From Phoronis australis (Eukaryota; Phoronida; Phoronidae): a DNA stretch of 64,000 bases. Shown in pieces: positions 27,501 through 41,000 of the stretch. The stretch lies in assembly GCA_002633005.1 (NCBI GenBank), contig NMRA01000184.1:172328-236327 (forward strand), given 5' to 3'. The notes under the pieces were generated by a model. That model did no database searches. It saw nothing but the letters and a program-made list of their open reading frames with translations, and was not told the origin of the DNA. Each line of letters begins with the position of its first letter. The first letter of the stretch is position 1. Position numbers and translations under genes: made by a program.

Positions 27501-30500
27501 GTTTGTGTTCAAAATGTTTATGGTACATTTGATGATTTAAGTTTTGTCACTTATATCAATTTTTCTTTAGCCAGTTTAATTTGTTTAATATCCTTATAGG
27601 ATTATTAATTATTACAGGTTGGATTTAAATTTCGAATTTGATTTCTGGTGAAAGTGTTCTGGTTTTCATGAAACTGTGTGGCAACTAGTACTTCCCGGAA
27701 ACAGTTGGTTAATACTCATTTCGCTTGTAGTGAAAACGTTAGGAGTGGCGAAAACCCTGGCGTCTTAGTCAGATAGACGTGCTGTCCTCAAAGGAGTCAT
27801 TTTTGTCAGCACTTAGTTCGTTTCCTCACCACCTGAATTGTTTCTAAAGCGAAAATTGATGCTCAGTGAATAGGGTTATCTCACACTGTGCATGCACAGA
27901 AAATGCCTTTGTCTTATGACTGAGTGTTTCCTGTGAAGTAAGCAGTCTGCAGTTTTTGGGTGATTTGTATTGTACCAATAGGTGACCCTTGCAGCCATTC
28001 ATGTGTTGTTTTTGCTATGAGCAAAAGTGATAGCATTTTATCCAGTTTGTGGATTTCTTAGGGCAAGCTTCTTCCATTTAGTTGTTAAAGTAGTGTCGTT
28101 CTTGTGTGAAATCTGGTGAAAATAAACCTGTGTAATTTTACAAGCTAATTTTTTCCTAGTAAAAATTTGCATAGAGATACGAATTTGCCAGCATTCTGAG
28201 CTCCACCAAATTTCAATGGATTAATACCACTGGTGGGAGTTAGGGATTATTGATGACATACGTGGTTTGTTTAAGGTAAAGATTGGTGCTGGCACATGAG
28301 TTCTAACTGTGTAGTATCAGTGTCTGCCTCTGGGGTGACTTTCTGGTATTCATGAATCCTTTGGGGATATAACTGCGCAATTTATCTTGTGTACTTTTTC
28401 CTGAAATATTTTTGAGAATTCAAAATACATGGGAACAGTACTAATGCAGCAACCCTTAGTTTTAAAAGCCTCCTCTAACTGTTGGTGTGCTGCCAAGAAT
28501 TCATGATTGATTGACATGTCTTAGTTTTTGATCAGTGTTATCTAGCAGAGAATGAGTTAAGCAAACATACAAATTTCTTGTAAAGTGTCAGTTAGTATTC
28601 CACGCTAGCCATTTATCTTCTCCTGAGAGCAGTTTAGTTCACTATAATGACCATGGTGGATGATGTTGTTTTGCTGCATGTGGAAATTGAAGAAACCCTG
28701 GGAATGATTCAGTTGAAGTATATCATTGCATCTGCCATTTTCCTTTCATCTTCGCTCTCTGTAGGGACACTCCCTGAAGTGTTTTTGCAGTAGAGTGGAT
28801 GTCATGGTGGTTGTTTTTGCATTGAGATAACTGTGCTGTAGTTTCAGTCCGCTCATGGTGCGAGGCCGGCTGCTATTTCAAGTGGTTATCTGTAAACTGT
28901 GCTGTTAGTATTTCCAGGAAAGGGATGATATCGAAAGACATGAAGTGCTGTTAATCTTTCTTTTTCACAAATTCTTTTTAGTTTTGAAGTCTATGATTGT
29001 TTATATGTACTAGTTGATGTTATGAAGTTTTACTATTGGCATGCTTATTGAGGCTGTAAATTTTGTTTTCAAGTTTATCTTGATTTTAAGCTAGCAGTAA
29101 GCCAATGCCTTTTGAAAAAGAAAACATGTTTTTATCATAGCCTGTAGTTAACCTTTGTTTTGTTATCGTGGACCCCCCTCCTGTGTTAATTAAAGTTTGT
29201 GACTTGGCATTTTATTGGTTAAGGGTTGCTTAGCTTTATTTCAGGTAAAGCAATGATGATTTGTTGTTAGGTGAGGCTTCTCACGATTACCTCTGGTATG
29301 CTGCTACAGGTGATCATCAAATGGAGGTACTTCCAGTGTTTATGTCAGTTGGTTAAGGTGTCTGTTGGGAGGGCTATTTTCAGATCAAACACTGGTTGGT
29401 AGTACGTGAAGTGGTGTTTTGCCAAGTGTGCTGAAAGCGGCCATTTCAGGGCAGTAGTGAGGTGCTTTGATGTGTGCTCAGTTGGTGTGAAAGGAATACA
29501 GCTCACTTGGGTCATTTTTCGATATAGTGGGGTCATAAGCTATGTAGTTGGATGCCGATAGAATATTTTGTGGACAGATATTTGCGCCACCTACAGCTGT
29601 TCTGATGAAAATTTACAGCAGTGGGGATTTCACAGCGTTCTTTCAATTTTTTGTTGCAATCATCGTGCCATTGGTGCAGAGTGGATATTTAATTGATTCT
29701 GTCAAAATGTTCTCTGCGTCATAAAATGTCAGTTAGTGAAAGAAATTGCATTTTGTCTTTGGTATACTGTCTTGCCAGTCAGAATTCAAAAGTGGGTCAA
29801 ACGAAAATGACTTTTGCATAATGCATGCAATGCTCAGGAAATGTATTTCAGATATTTGCAATTGCTTAATGACTCTGTTGGATAGATTACATCAGTGGTG
29901 TGGTGTAAACATAAGTAACCATGAGTAACCAGGCGGCTTCCACTGGTATCTCAATTGCTTTTGTAATATATTCATAGCTTCAATGTGTACCTGGGTTGAG
30001 ATCAGCAGACGTAGGAATCTCACGAAGGAAGCTAGTGTGTTCACATTTGCTTGTTATACATGGTGATATTTAACGAAGGTGTGTGTAATCTTGCATTTTC
30101 ACGAAAATACTCTATAAACAGCTGAGATATTTTTATTGCTATTGTTTTTGTATGCAGAATTTGACAGTAATGGTCTGATATAACGTGCCTGAATTTGATA
30201 ACCAGACTGAGTACTTTTTTCCACTAAGTAACGGGCATCAAACTGGTTCTCAAAATACTGGCTCGTCCGACTATTGCCGAATTTGACTGTTAAAGAAGAT
30301 GTTATCTAATAATTAGAAGTCTGAGTGTCTGCGCACACCAGATTAAATTGATGTGCAGAACTTAGTATTTATTGTATGTGTACTAGTACTCAGATGAGGT
30401 TGCAGAATTGTGCTGAATTTTCTGTTTGATGGTTGCTTCAATTGCCAGCTCCAACAAGATGAAAATGATTAAAAAATAATACAGGAAGCATTACATGGAG

Positions 30501-33500
30501 GATCAGAACACGGGGAAGCATGTTTTAATTAGAATATATGAGATGCCATAAATTCCCAATCTATATCTCAATATCAGCAGACTTTGTCAAGTTTATCAGC
30601 GCATTATCAGTAGTATGCTATAAAAGAAGGAAATTGTCTAACTTACAGCTTTCTTTCACTCTGTAATTGGCTGGCTAAAATCCGAAAATCAAATTATCCT
30701 TTTTACTCTCATAAATTTGGTCTCGTAATATTCCTTCTCGTGATTAAAGGATTCTGTTTCCCGAGCAACAAGAACTTCAAAACCATCAGCGACTCTAGGA
30801 AACGCTTCAGAGTTTATTGGGGTTGTTAGCAAACCCAAAAATCGCAATTTCGAAACTCAAGCTGTATACACATTGCCTGGCACTTGTGTTGTTGGCTCAT
30901 GCCACAACAAGTGAAGAGTGGATAAGGGTTGTAGTGTTTTTCAACCTCAAAGTGCTTGGTCAAGATTTCACTATTGACAGCTGAAGAGCTGTGGAATGCT
31001 CCTTTAACCTTATGCTCCTGAAGATGATTGTATTTGATCATTTTCTGCAGAATATTCTCTAAAATTTTAATTTATTAAAGCAGTAGTTGTGATGTAGGAT
31101 TGGCTAAGAGGTGATGATTGACAGTTAAGACCTACTGGCTGGCATGGTGGGAATCTTATCAATTCAGACCATCTCCAAGAACCTCTGATTGTTTACTTGT
31201 TTGTATTAACTAATCCAGTTAGTTTCAGATCATATCAACATATTGCAGTCTGGTCTTCATGTTTGTTGCATGAATTTCACTTTGTAACTGTGGAAAGTTA
31301 GAGTGCCCACAGTCAGGGTTTCTGTTACTGATAAGAATTGTTTTGATTTTCAAATCAAAACATGGAATAGTCTTGGTGAAACAGTTATTGGCACTAATTC
31401 TGTTGTAGACAGTTACATTCAGTTGTTAGCATATACACTGACCAGTCATAGATTTTCAACAACAAAAAAGTGGATGTGAATTGTACTGTAAGCTGTTTCA
31501 CTGAGTCTTGGTGTAATAGGTAGGCAGATGTACAGGATGTTCTAAATTTAGGGGCCTGTGGCAGCTGTTGAAGGAAAAATGTCAATGTAACCCTAAAAAT
31601 GGCATGTTGATATCATTTAATTTATCATGTCCATAAAAAAGAGAGCCTTACACCGCCCCCTCTCAAAATACCCGAGTATGTAATGTAAACTGAGCCGTTG
31701 GTAGTCTTTCATTCCGAAATGTCTTTTTACTGACTTTAATGTAAGCCTTATTACATCATCATCGTGTGTCTGAGTCAAAACTCACTACGGTAACTAATGA
31801 TTGTAAATCATGGTTTACTGCAGAGAAACTTGCCACCTAAATTATGCGTAACATGTTGTGTGATGGGAGTGCTGATTCCTTTAATTAGAAATTCGTAATT
31901 TCTCCGCAGAGTTTTTTTTTATTGTGGCTTTTAAGGTAATTTTTCTTTGAGATTATGAAAGTAGAGCAATTAAGGTAGTGTTCCTGCCAATTTCTGATCC
32001 ATAATGATGGGTATGCCTGATTAGTATGTGATGATAATTAATTAAATGTCACATGTCATGTGTTAAATGTATGGTCATTAAACAAGTGAGCCAGGAGCCT
32101 ACAGGAAGAAGTGTGTCTCAACTTGAGTAGCTAATCACTTTAATTAGCTCGCAGTCAGCAACCTAGTGACACCATGGCTAATACAGGGTGGGAGGGACTT
32201 GTTTGTGGGGTGGGCCAGTGTGTTTTTAATTAGGCACTGTTCCTCTTTTAATTGAAATTTGTGTGCCCTACTGCTGTTGCCTTAGGTGAACACTGAAGCA
32301 AAGCACACTGCATCTCATTCCTTGATGTCCCCAGTGATGCTTCAGTTATTGGCGAGGAGCAGATTGACTGTGGATCTACCCATTGCAGTATGTGCAGAAT
32401 TTTAAACTTTCACATCTGGAGAACAGTTGAAAATGACTTGCTATGTACATTAAAGGAGATACATGCTGACAATTTGTATTTGGTCTCTCTGGCAAGGAAT
32501 GATATTGGTGCGGCTCACTTAAGCTTCTTACTTGGAATTAAACTTGATTAGAAGCTAAAGGTAAAGGTTAAGTATTGTTTGTGTGTTAAGTTATCTTGCA
32601 CTGTAGATGATATGAACTTAGTGCTTACCTATCTTGAGTTACTTAACTCTGTTGTGAATTTTATCAAATTGTTGTCAAGGCACATTTGGTGACCAGGAAT
32701 ACTGTGACGGTGAAGTCTGAAATGTGGGGTTAACGAATCTCACTGTAATTATCATTCGTAATCCACCATAAAGAAAATGAACAAAATTGCTCAAGTACAC
32801 TATTTTTATGACTTACAGTTTCAGTGTACTGACAGGACTTGTACTGTGCTGAACTCGGCACATCTGTGTAAGAAACCACTAATGGCGGGTGGATTTTTTG
32901 TTTAATTGCCATTGTGAATTGATTTTTTTGCTACCATAGTAACGATTTTGACAATACCTTCCAATTCCAAGTGGTTGTTATGTCGTTTACCATTTACCAA
33001 CACTTGCAGACATGCTAGATCTTATCAATATTGTACTTTGAAAGTTACACTGGAATGTTCACTAAAGTCACACATCAGCATTCTTGCATAGATCCTAACC
33101 ATCTCACTGTTAACATGATTNGGGGGGGGGGGGGGGGAGGCTTTAATCATTGCCTACCAGTTTCAACACTTTAGGTGGACAAGAAAAGTTCAGGAAGTTG
33201 AGTGGTTTTGGCGGATGTCAATCAAGAATCCTATATTTGTTTAAAATGGGCGATTGCTTCAAGCTTTTTTCAAGGTCGAAAACATTGTTTCAGATTGTGG
33301 GGGGCATTGCCACCAGGTGTCCCCACGAGTGTTGTTGTAACACTACTGGAATTGTTTCTCAAACAAATACGTCCCTGTATGGTTTCATTTTCTGTTGATA
33401 TAGGTGTTCCTGATTGAGGAAATATTACGTGCTTCAAAATGAAAGGGAAGAGTGTTTTAAATGAGATGCCTACAATTCAGGCAATTGCAGCTTGTATGCT

Positions 33501-35034
33501 TTTGTAACTATTTCTGTAACAATTTACAAGTACTCTCTTCAAATGACGAGTAGCATTATTGAAATGTCTAGTTCTAATGCAAGGATATTTCATTTCAATG
33601 TGTGGGTTGTGTCTCTGTTAATTCATGTACTTACAGGCTTTTGTGAATATATGGAAGAGCCATTAATAACTGTTCCTATATGCTATAATTTTCTATTTAT
33701 GTTGATAGCATATGGCTGTATAATTACCTTAGGACAATCGTGTTTGATGGGTTTGCTACTGAAATGAGAGTTAGCGAAAGGAACCTTGTGTGCGATGTAA
33801 AATGTCTAATTCAGGTACTTTTGTATTTCCTGTGTTACTGTTCTGGTCATAGTGTATACAATTGAAATTTTAAGATATGGCTACATTTTGTGTAAATGTA
33901 GTATAGGCACTTGTGAAAATCTTCACCTTGTTTGTTGGTTATTATTTCAAGTGCCTGTCATCTTTTTTCCATAGAGGTAAAGGGGTGTACTTTGGCTGAT
34001 AAGCTTTCAATGTTTAAAGGGCCTTTCATACTAATGTCGACGCGTCGATGGTTTGGGGATTTGCAAACGCTTAACTCCGGTCCTGGATCACAGTTAACAG
34101 CTCCAGTTAACATCGCAATTAACAGGTGGATTTAAGACGCAGCGTCGACGTTGTGGTGCAGTATGAACGCTTAACTCCGGTCCAATCGAAGTTATCGCCA
34201 GGTGCCACTGTTATCCTCAACAGTTACAGAGTAGTGCCGTCACTAATAACTACTTATTTTTTGCTCTAATGATAACCAATCGATTTAAAAATGAGTTTAA
34301 TGTCATTTAGCACATTTAAATGCTCCCAAATTGTCCCATTGAAAAAATCTTAGCGTGCAGCGCTACCTTGTGATGACTTCGATGACGTCAGCGTCACCAA
34401 CCCTTTACTACGATGGTCATTAACTACCGAAATCAGTATGAACGGTCCAGTTAACTGCACTGTTTACGTCGACGCTCCGTTCAGTTAAGTCAATATGAAA
34501 TTGCCTTAAGTTGTAACCACCAAAGTGCTTTGGGTTTAAAAACTTTTAACAGGCTCATCATATCTTGAACTGTTATCATATGAGCCAGCAACTCAAATAA
34601 CAGGTAATGTGTATATTCACCATTCTCAAATTCACAATTCTAGGATTCACCAACCTCAATAAATTCTGAAGCATTCTCTTAAGTTGCTGATGGTTTTAAT
34701 GTTGCTCTTTGCAATGGAAATAGAATCCAATTACAGTAAAGACTACTATGAGAGTAAGAGACAACAATTTTCGTTGTTCAGCCTGTGAAATGTAGCTTAA
34801 GGAATTGTATTGCCTGATAATTGACCTAAAAGAAGCTCTGGTGCCTGTACAACATTGGAGAAGGATCACCAACTAGCATTAATGGACAGAATTGTAGGTG
34901 ATTTGGCTTTAGCAGACAGTTGTAGTGCCAACTGATCAGTTCTATTTGCCAGAATTAATCACTTGATTGATAATAATCACCATATTCATCTTAGTACCAG
35001 CACTAGGTCTGGCAGAATGATAAAGAGCTCTCTC

Positions 35035-35065
<31 letters not shown>

Positions 35066-38000
35066 GCATGTCTGTGGTGTACTTGGGGTGATGATGTTCG
35101 GTTTGTTCCAAGAATTTATGTGAGTACATTGTTGGGAATGGTTTGTGATCCATCACTCATAGATTTACACTTATGTTAGCTTTGTTTTTTACTAATTAGT
35201 ATTTGGCCGTTACTGTAACATATTTTTGCAGAAAGTATTTGTTTATGTTAGTTTTATATTTCATATCACTTGACACTTCTAGTAGGTTTGTTAAACAACT
35301 TTCATGGCCTCTTAGAAGTTGTTTTGCATGGAAAGTTCGGTGCCTTCTGTCATATCTACATACAGTGTCCCTTAAAATTTACATTAGCTTTCAGTTGTGT
35401 ACCCATTTAAAATGTTTTGGATGGAAATGTCCAGAACAAGCTGTTATTTGACCATCAGGCTGTAAACCTGATCAGCCTTGCCTTGAGAGGTGTTTATTTT
35501 ATCCACCTAAGATATCCTGCTAGTGCCATCATGGCAGTGGTGCATAGTGGGGTTTAGGGTGGTGGCAGTAGGTAACTGTTCTGTTGGTGCCACTGATGGT
35601 GTTGTTGTTGGTGGTGGTGGCAGTGGTGGTGGTGGTGTCTTGGTAACAGCTGCAATAGCTGGAACACCTACAGTGTGAGTCTTAACTGTTTGAGTACAAC
35701 CTCTGGTATTGTATCAAAATGCCAAAGCTTCAAAAGAATAATTATGCCTCTGGTGGTGATGGAAGCCACACTGTTGGCTAGAATAGAGCTGGTGTTCTTG
35801 GTAATCGGTACTGAGTATTTTGTTAAGATTTTATAGATTTGTCTTCTTTTCCTTGTATTGTTTACTTGATGTGGCTGCCAGTGAAGACAAACTACCCAGT
35901 GTTCACTAGAGCTTTTTGATTCAAAATCTCTGGTTGTACTTGTATTAGTGATGGTCTATGCCAGTGTGATGACTTAGTTGTCTTCAAGGGGATGAGGGAT
36001 TTAGTCTTCTCCCATGGAGGGCACCCATCAGAAACCTTTGCTATCCATCAAAATTTATTGTTAAAATACGACTTTAAGATCTGAGCATGTTGCCAATGGG
36101 AATGATTTTGATCCTGTGGGGCTATTTTTATGAATTTCGTTTAATCAGTGTGGGGAAACGATGTTTTGCAAAACTTTGATTACTCTTTTGAGTTGTAACA
36201 GTGACATAATAAACTTCTTCATGCAAAATCCAAAAAATATGGAAGAAAATAACATCACATCTGAATGGTAGATGAAACGTCATTTTAGAAACTCTGTTGA
36301 TTCTTGTTATTTCGGAAGGCAAAAATGGTCAGGCCTGAGTCATGAACCTAAGATGGGGCCCAAATTATAGAAGGTTGTCTTTATTTGGGTCCAGTTTTGG
36401 GAATTTTATACGCAATGAACTAGTGGGATTTTGTGTTCCCTGACACATTGCTTTTTCAAAATCACCTATGGCTACCAAAGTTTCTAGTGGGTGCATACCA
36501 CTTATGGAATTTTTCTTCTAAATGTTTTCTTGTCTTTCAGAAGCCTATTTTCATGTTTTCACTGTGAGTATTCCTCTATGTACCTTGTGTGCACAGCCAG
36601 CTGGTTATAGGGTCATCACTCACAATAGCCATTTTATGATGTAGCACCAACCATTTGAAGTATTGTAAACATTCTCCAGTTTTTGACAATCTCTAAAATT
36701 TTGGGACACCAAAGTTCAAGTCAAATTTATGTTATCTTTATTCTGAAGATTGGGACATGATCGATTTTGGTGTTCAACATATTTCTCAGATATTGAAGAA
36801 TGTGTTGTATTGATTAGCAGAGTTTGAAAATTGATTTGCAGATTCAAAAATCATCGAAAATGTGTTGATGCATCCGTATGGTGCTAAACGGAAGGGTGAA
36901 TAACTAATATTCATTGTTGATCATAATTCTTGAATTCGGGAAAATTTGTTACACTAGTTCCTACCTTGAGCAAAATAATTAATTCTCACTGCCCAAACTG
37001 GAGAATGTTTATGGTAAGCTGTATGGCAGTTTTTGTTGGATGAAGGTTCAGACTCACCTGCAGCCCATGTTATGTAGATAGAAGTTAAGGGCAGTGGGAT
37101 TCTATTGTGTGTTTTTGTAATTGTAACCATGTGCCACTCTTATGCAGCAGGATGTTTACATAACTTACACTAAAAAGTCAACACCATGAACATAACTTAC
37201 ACTAAAAAGTCAGCACCATGAAATAAATATCCGTTGATGATTGAAAGAACATTTCATCTTTGGCATCTCATGAAGGATTTTAGGTGGGGATAATTTTTTA
37301 CACTGACACTGTGTTTAGCATAGATATCTCATTTATCTTACATCTGTGTGGTAATATCCTTGCAGTTTGCCTGGCTAATGGTTATGAACTACACAGGTGT
37401 CCCTGACAACCTTTGATGACAGGCATCCTGTGATTGATTACTCTATTCCCTGGTCATGATGTGTTCTGATGTTCCCATATTGGAACTGTCTGTCACTGGT
37501 GGATTTAAGCCAGGTCCAGTACAATCCCGGGATTATGAAGGCTTCGTTAGCTAGCTCATTGGATAGAACTTACTCTGTTGTAGGTATCTAAAAGAATGTG
37601 TCCTTTGATTTGTGTATTAATTAAAACTGTTACTCTGATTATACTAGTGCTATTTTGGCTTTTTGCACATGGTATAGAGGTGCTCCATAGAGGTACATAT
37701 TGTCATTAGAAACTTTCAAACTATACAATACAGCTAGTATGTAAAAGTATACATTTTATAAAAACTGAAGGACAATAGAATTTGTTTTTGACTTAATACA
37801 AATCTACCGCAATTGTGCCACATTAAGCCATACCTTTGTATTGAAATTTATCAACAACGAAATTTCGACTCATAGCAAAACTTTACTGCACCAATCATGT
37901 GACCAAATTCAATTTGGCATAAATTTTCAAAATGAAATCTCAAAAATGCTGTTACTGTTACCTGAATGATTTTTTTGTTTTCGTTTTACTAAACTTTTGC

Positions 38001-41000
38001 ATTTTTTCATAAAAATCCTGAAAGTCCCAATTTTTGATACCCCCTCGTCCCTATGGGGATCACTTAAAAAGCAGTTCCTAACAGCGTTTTGAAGAATACT
38101 GCATGAAGTATGGTTTATCATGAGACGACTCTTACGCTAACACGAGCCTCAGCCAGACTGTGACTAACCCACCCTAATCAATTCACTAATTGCTCAGCCA
38201 TGATGGTGAAGGAAACCTATTGGTTAATTTCTCTTATAATGCATCAATTGTAAAAATTCAAAGAGGGCTAATGTTTGCCTTACTTATTGTTTGTTTCTTT
38301 ATTTGACAAGCTCATACGCTAAACAGGCGCGTTGGTTTACAATTGTTATTATCTGTTGCAATACATGATCAGCCAAGGCGTCATCAAGACTTTGATGTGC
38401 GGAGGAATCCGCTGGATACCCTGGGGTAAACGGTGCATGCTTTCTTGTTCATTTGTTGCAAGTCCTGTTAGCGTAAGATTTACCTTAAAGTGAAACTTTC
38501 ATTTGAGTCTTATCTGCCATTTCTGAGATATGATTCTCCAAAGTTAGCCAAATTTGGACATTTTTTCTGAGATCTTGCATAACCTGTTCAGGTATTATGA
38601 GTTCAAATTCAATTCTATTTTTACTAATTCGTGTTAAGACATTTTTATCCATAATTTCAACTATGAAGTTAATATCCCAAAACGAGGGTTTACTCGCACT
38701 GAAGGTGGCTTGCAAACTTTCAAGGAAGATATATGCTCTAGTAAGTTAGAAAATTAAGGTACAATTATCAGTCTTCTAGTTTTACAAGGCATCAGTTTGC
38801 TTTGTTGCTCATTGGTTAGAGGCAGGTCTGCAGATTTGTGATGAAATGGAAATTACAGCTAGTTTCGAAACTGAGAATTAGTAAATGTCAGTAAACTTTG
38901 AAGTTGAAACATGATTAGCGCAGGAGATGTCAAAGTTGAGAGGCTACCAGTTGTGATAAGTGGATAACTTAATTTTTTTATAGCGGATATCTGAGTCAAG
39001 TAATGGGTGTTGGTCACTAAAATCTTACTATACCGGAACATGACTTCTTAATTCCGCCTATCCTGTGACATCATCTTGAGGAACAAGCCCTGTTGAATGC
39101 TGTCACTCGTTGGAAAATGTTGGATGTGATAAACGCTAAGTGGTGCAAAGTCAGATGCTGTTGTTCAATGAGAGATTTTGAATAAACAGGACGAATTTGC
39201 TATGGAGATGATGCAGTGCTGTACACTTCCACTGGTGTTGTCTCTGATTTTGATTGTGACCCTGCACCTGGCTACCACAGCGAAACTAGACAGGTTTACC
39301 TGGATAAACAATGTGTGTCTCTCTGTTAATGTAGACGAGTTTCGGCACAAAATTGCCTGCGAAGGAGACCGACTTCATCTCAGGTGTGTAAAAGGCATGC
39401 GCCTGGCCATATACTCGGCGGCTTTTGGCCGCACCCCTGGGGAAAGTACAGAATGTCCTGGCTATCCCAGTGTTGTTGCAGGTAAGAAATTAAATCATTC
39501 TTTGTATGTTTTGAAATGGTTTAACTAAATGAGCAATTTTTATAATGACTGCTGCATTTCTAAGTTCAGTGTTTTTTAAGAAGGCACACTATATTAGTTA
39601 GCCTGTAGCTTTACTTTTGTCTATGCACTTTTCAGTAACAACATGTAAAACTCTTCAATCATTTCATATTGTCCATGTAATTTTGATTTCATTTTGAGGT
39701 GTACTGGTAAGGTGTCAATGCATAAACATACCGTAAACTTGCAGGCTCACGCCATTGCCCGGGTAATGGCCCACCCCTACTTATGTCAAATTTCCATGTA
39801 AGCGCCCACTGTTCTGGTAATCGCCCATCCTCGATTTTTGCCAATTTTTGGCTTCTGCTTGGGTAATTGCCCACCCCCCTGTCTCAGGGTTTCCCAATTT
39901 AAGCACCCAGGCTTTAACCCGCGAGTTTCCGGAAAATTGGCCGGAACTATTCGAGTTGATCACTCATATTTGTAGTGTCTCAGTTTGTTAACCTTTGGGT
40001 GTTTTCAGTGGAAGATTTTGCTGAGATTTTTTACAGTAATTTCCTTTGTTGAAATGCCACCACAGACAACAGACTCAAATTTCAGTGGGGAAAAAATTAA
40101 CATTGACTTGAAGTGGAGCACAATTAATTTAAAAAAAAACTACAGACACACAAATCAGTGATGAGAAAATATTAACTTTTATCGGAGTGTAATATAATTC
40201 CACTAAACGACAAACCCAAAAATCTGTGTAAGAAAAGAACAGTGACTTCTGGGTGCAGCACGAATCTTGGTAAGGAAAAAATGCTATTCGTATCAAGCAG
40301 GCACAATCCAACCACCTCAAACATCAGGTTCAACTAGAAATGGTTTGTCTGTACTTGAACTGCTTGTAATGACCGATCAATTATACTGAGAATTGTGGCT
40401 TGTCCCTGTCTGACTTATGTGATAACCCGAAACTGGCATACTGACATTCAAGTTTTTTTAGAAAAGATCATGTGTGTCACTATGTTGTAGGTTGTTTTTC
40501 CCAAAGAGAAAACCTATTTAATCCACTGGCATAGAAAAAGAGGCTATTGGCAGTTAACATTCAAATGAAATGTGAATGTCTTAATTATCTTAATGACATT
40601 CGTAGATATTAAATACCATGTCAAATATGTCTAATATAATAATTCTTTATTGTAGTTTTAGTTAAGCTCAAATATTATACAGGTTAGACCAAATCTACTG
40701 ATGTTTTCACTTGGGTTCTGTTCAACACTGACAATGCAAGCGCGCATGCATGCGCGCACCCAGGGGGGAGGCTTGAGTGAGCCTCCCCCACCCATTTGGC
40801 AAAGTGAACAAAATGGTCCATCTCAGGGAAATAAAAATTCTGAAAAACAGTAGGAAATGAGACAAAAGTCCAGTAAGGCAGGAACTACCAAAATTTGGCG
40901 AATGCACAATTCATAGCTCTGAACGTACCCTGTGAATCTTAGTAAAAATCCCACATTCTCAAAAATTCAAGCCCCCCCCCATTTCTTAGGCTGGTTGCAC

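Larger units (their letters stand above)
22918..39334 (+). other. EVA1C: EVA1C intron 3
   Basis: About 16.4 kb, the largest intron. Contains MITE-like elements (23547-23792, 30163-30283, 34017-34506), decayed SINE pieces (24725-24870, 37535-37600), two copies of a ~340-bp dispersed repeat (25270-25615, 37780-38115), a repeat shared with 57870-58030 (30665-30890), simple repeats (33121-33138, 35028-35065, 35598-35638), and the possible alternative first exon at its 3' end. I see no other gene. Confidence 0.6.

Noticed and set aside
33492-33767. 91-codon hydrophobic frame
   Set aside because: Composition follows the AT-rich background; no family features and no splice context.
37535-37600. Possible tRNA gene
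   Set aside because: An A-box-like stretch only; no acceptor stem pairing, anticodon loop or B box in register.
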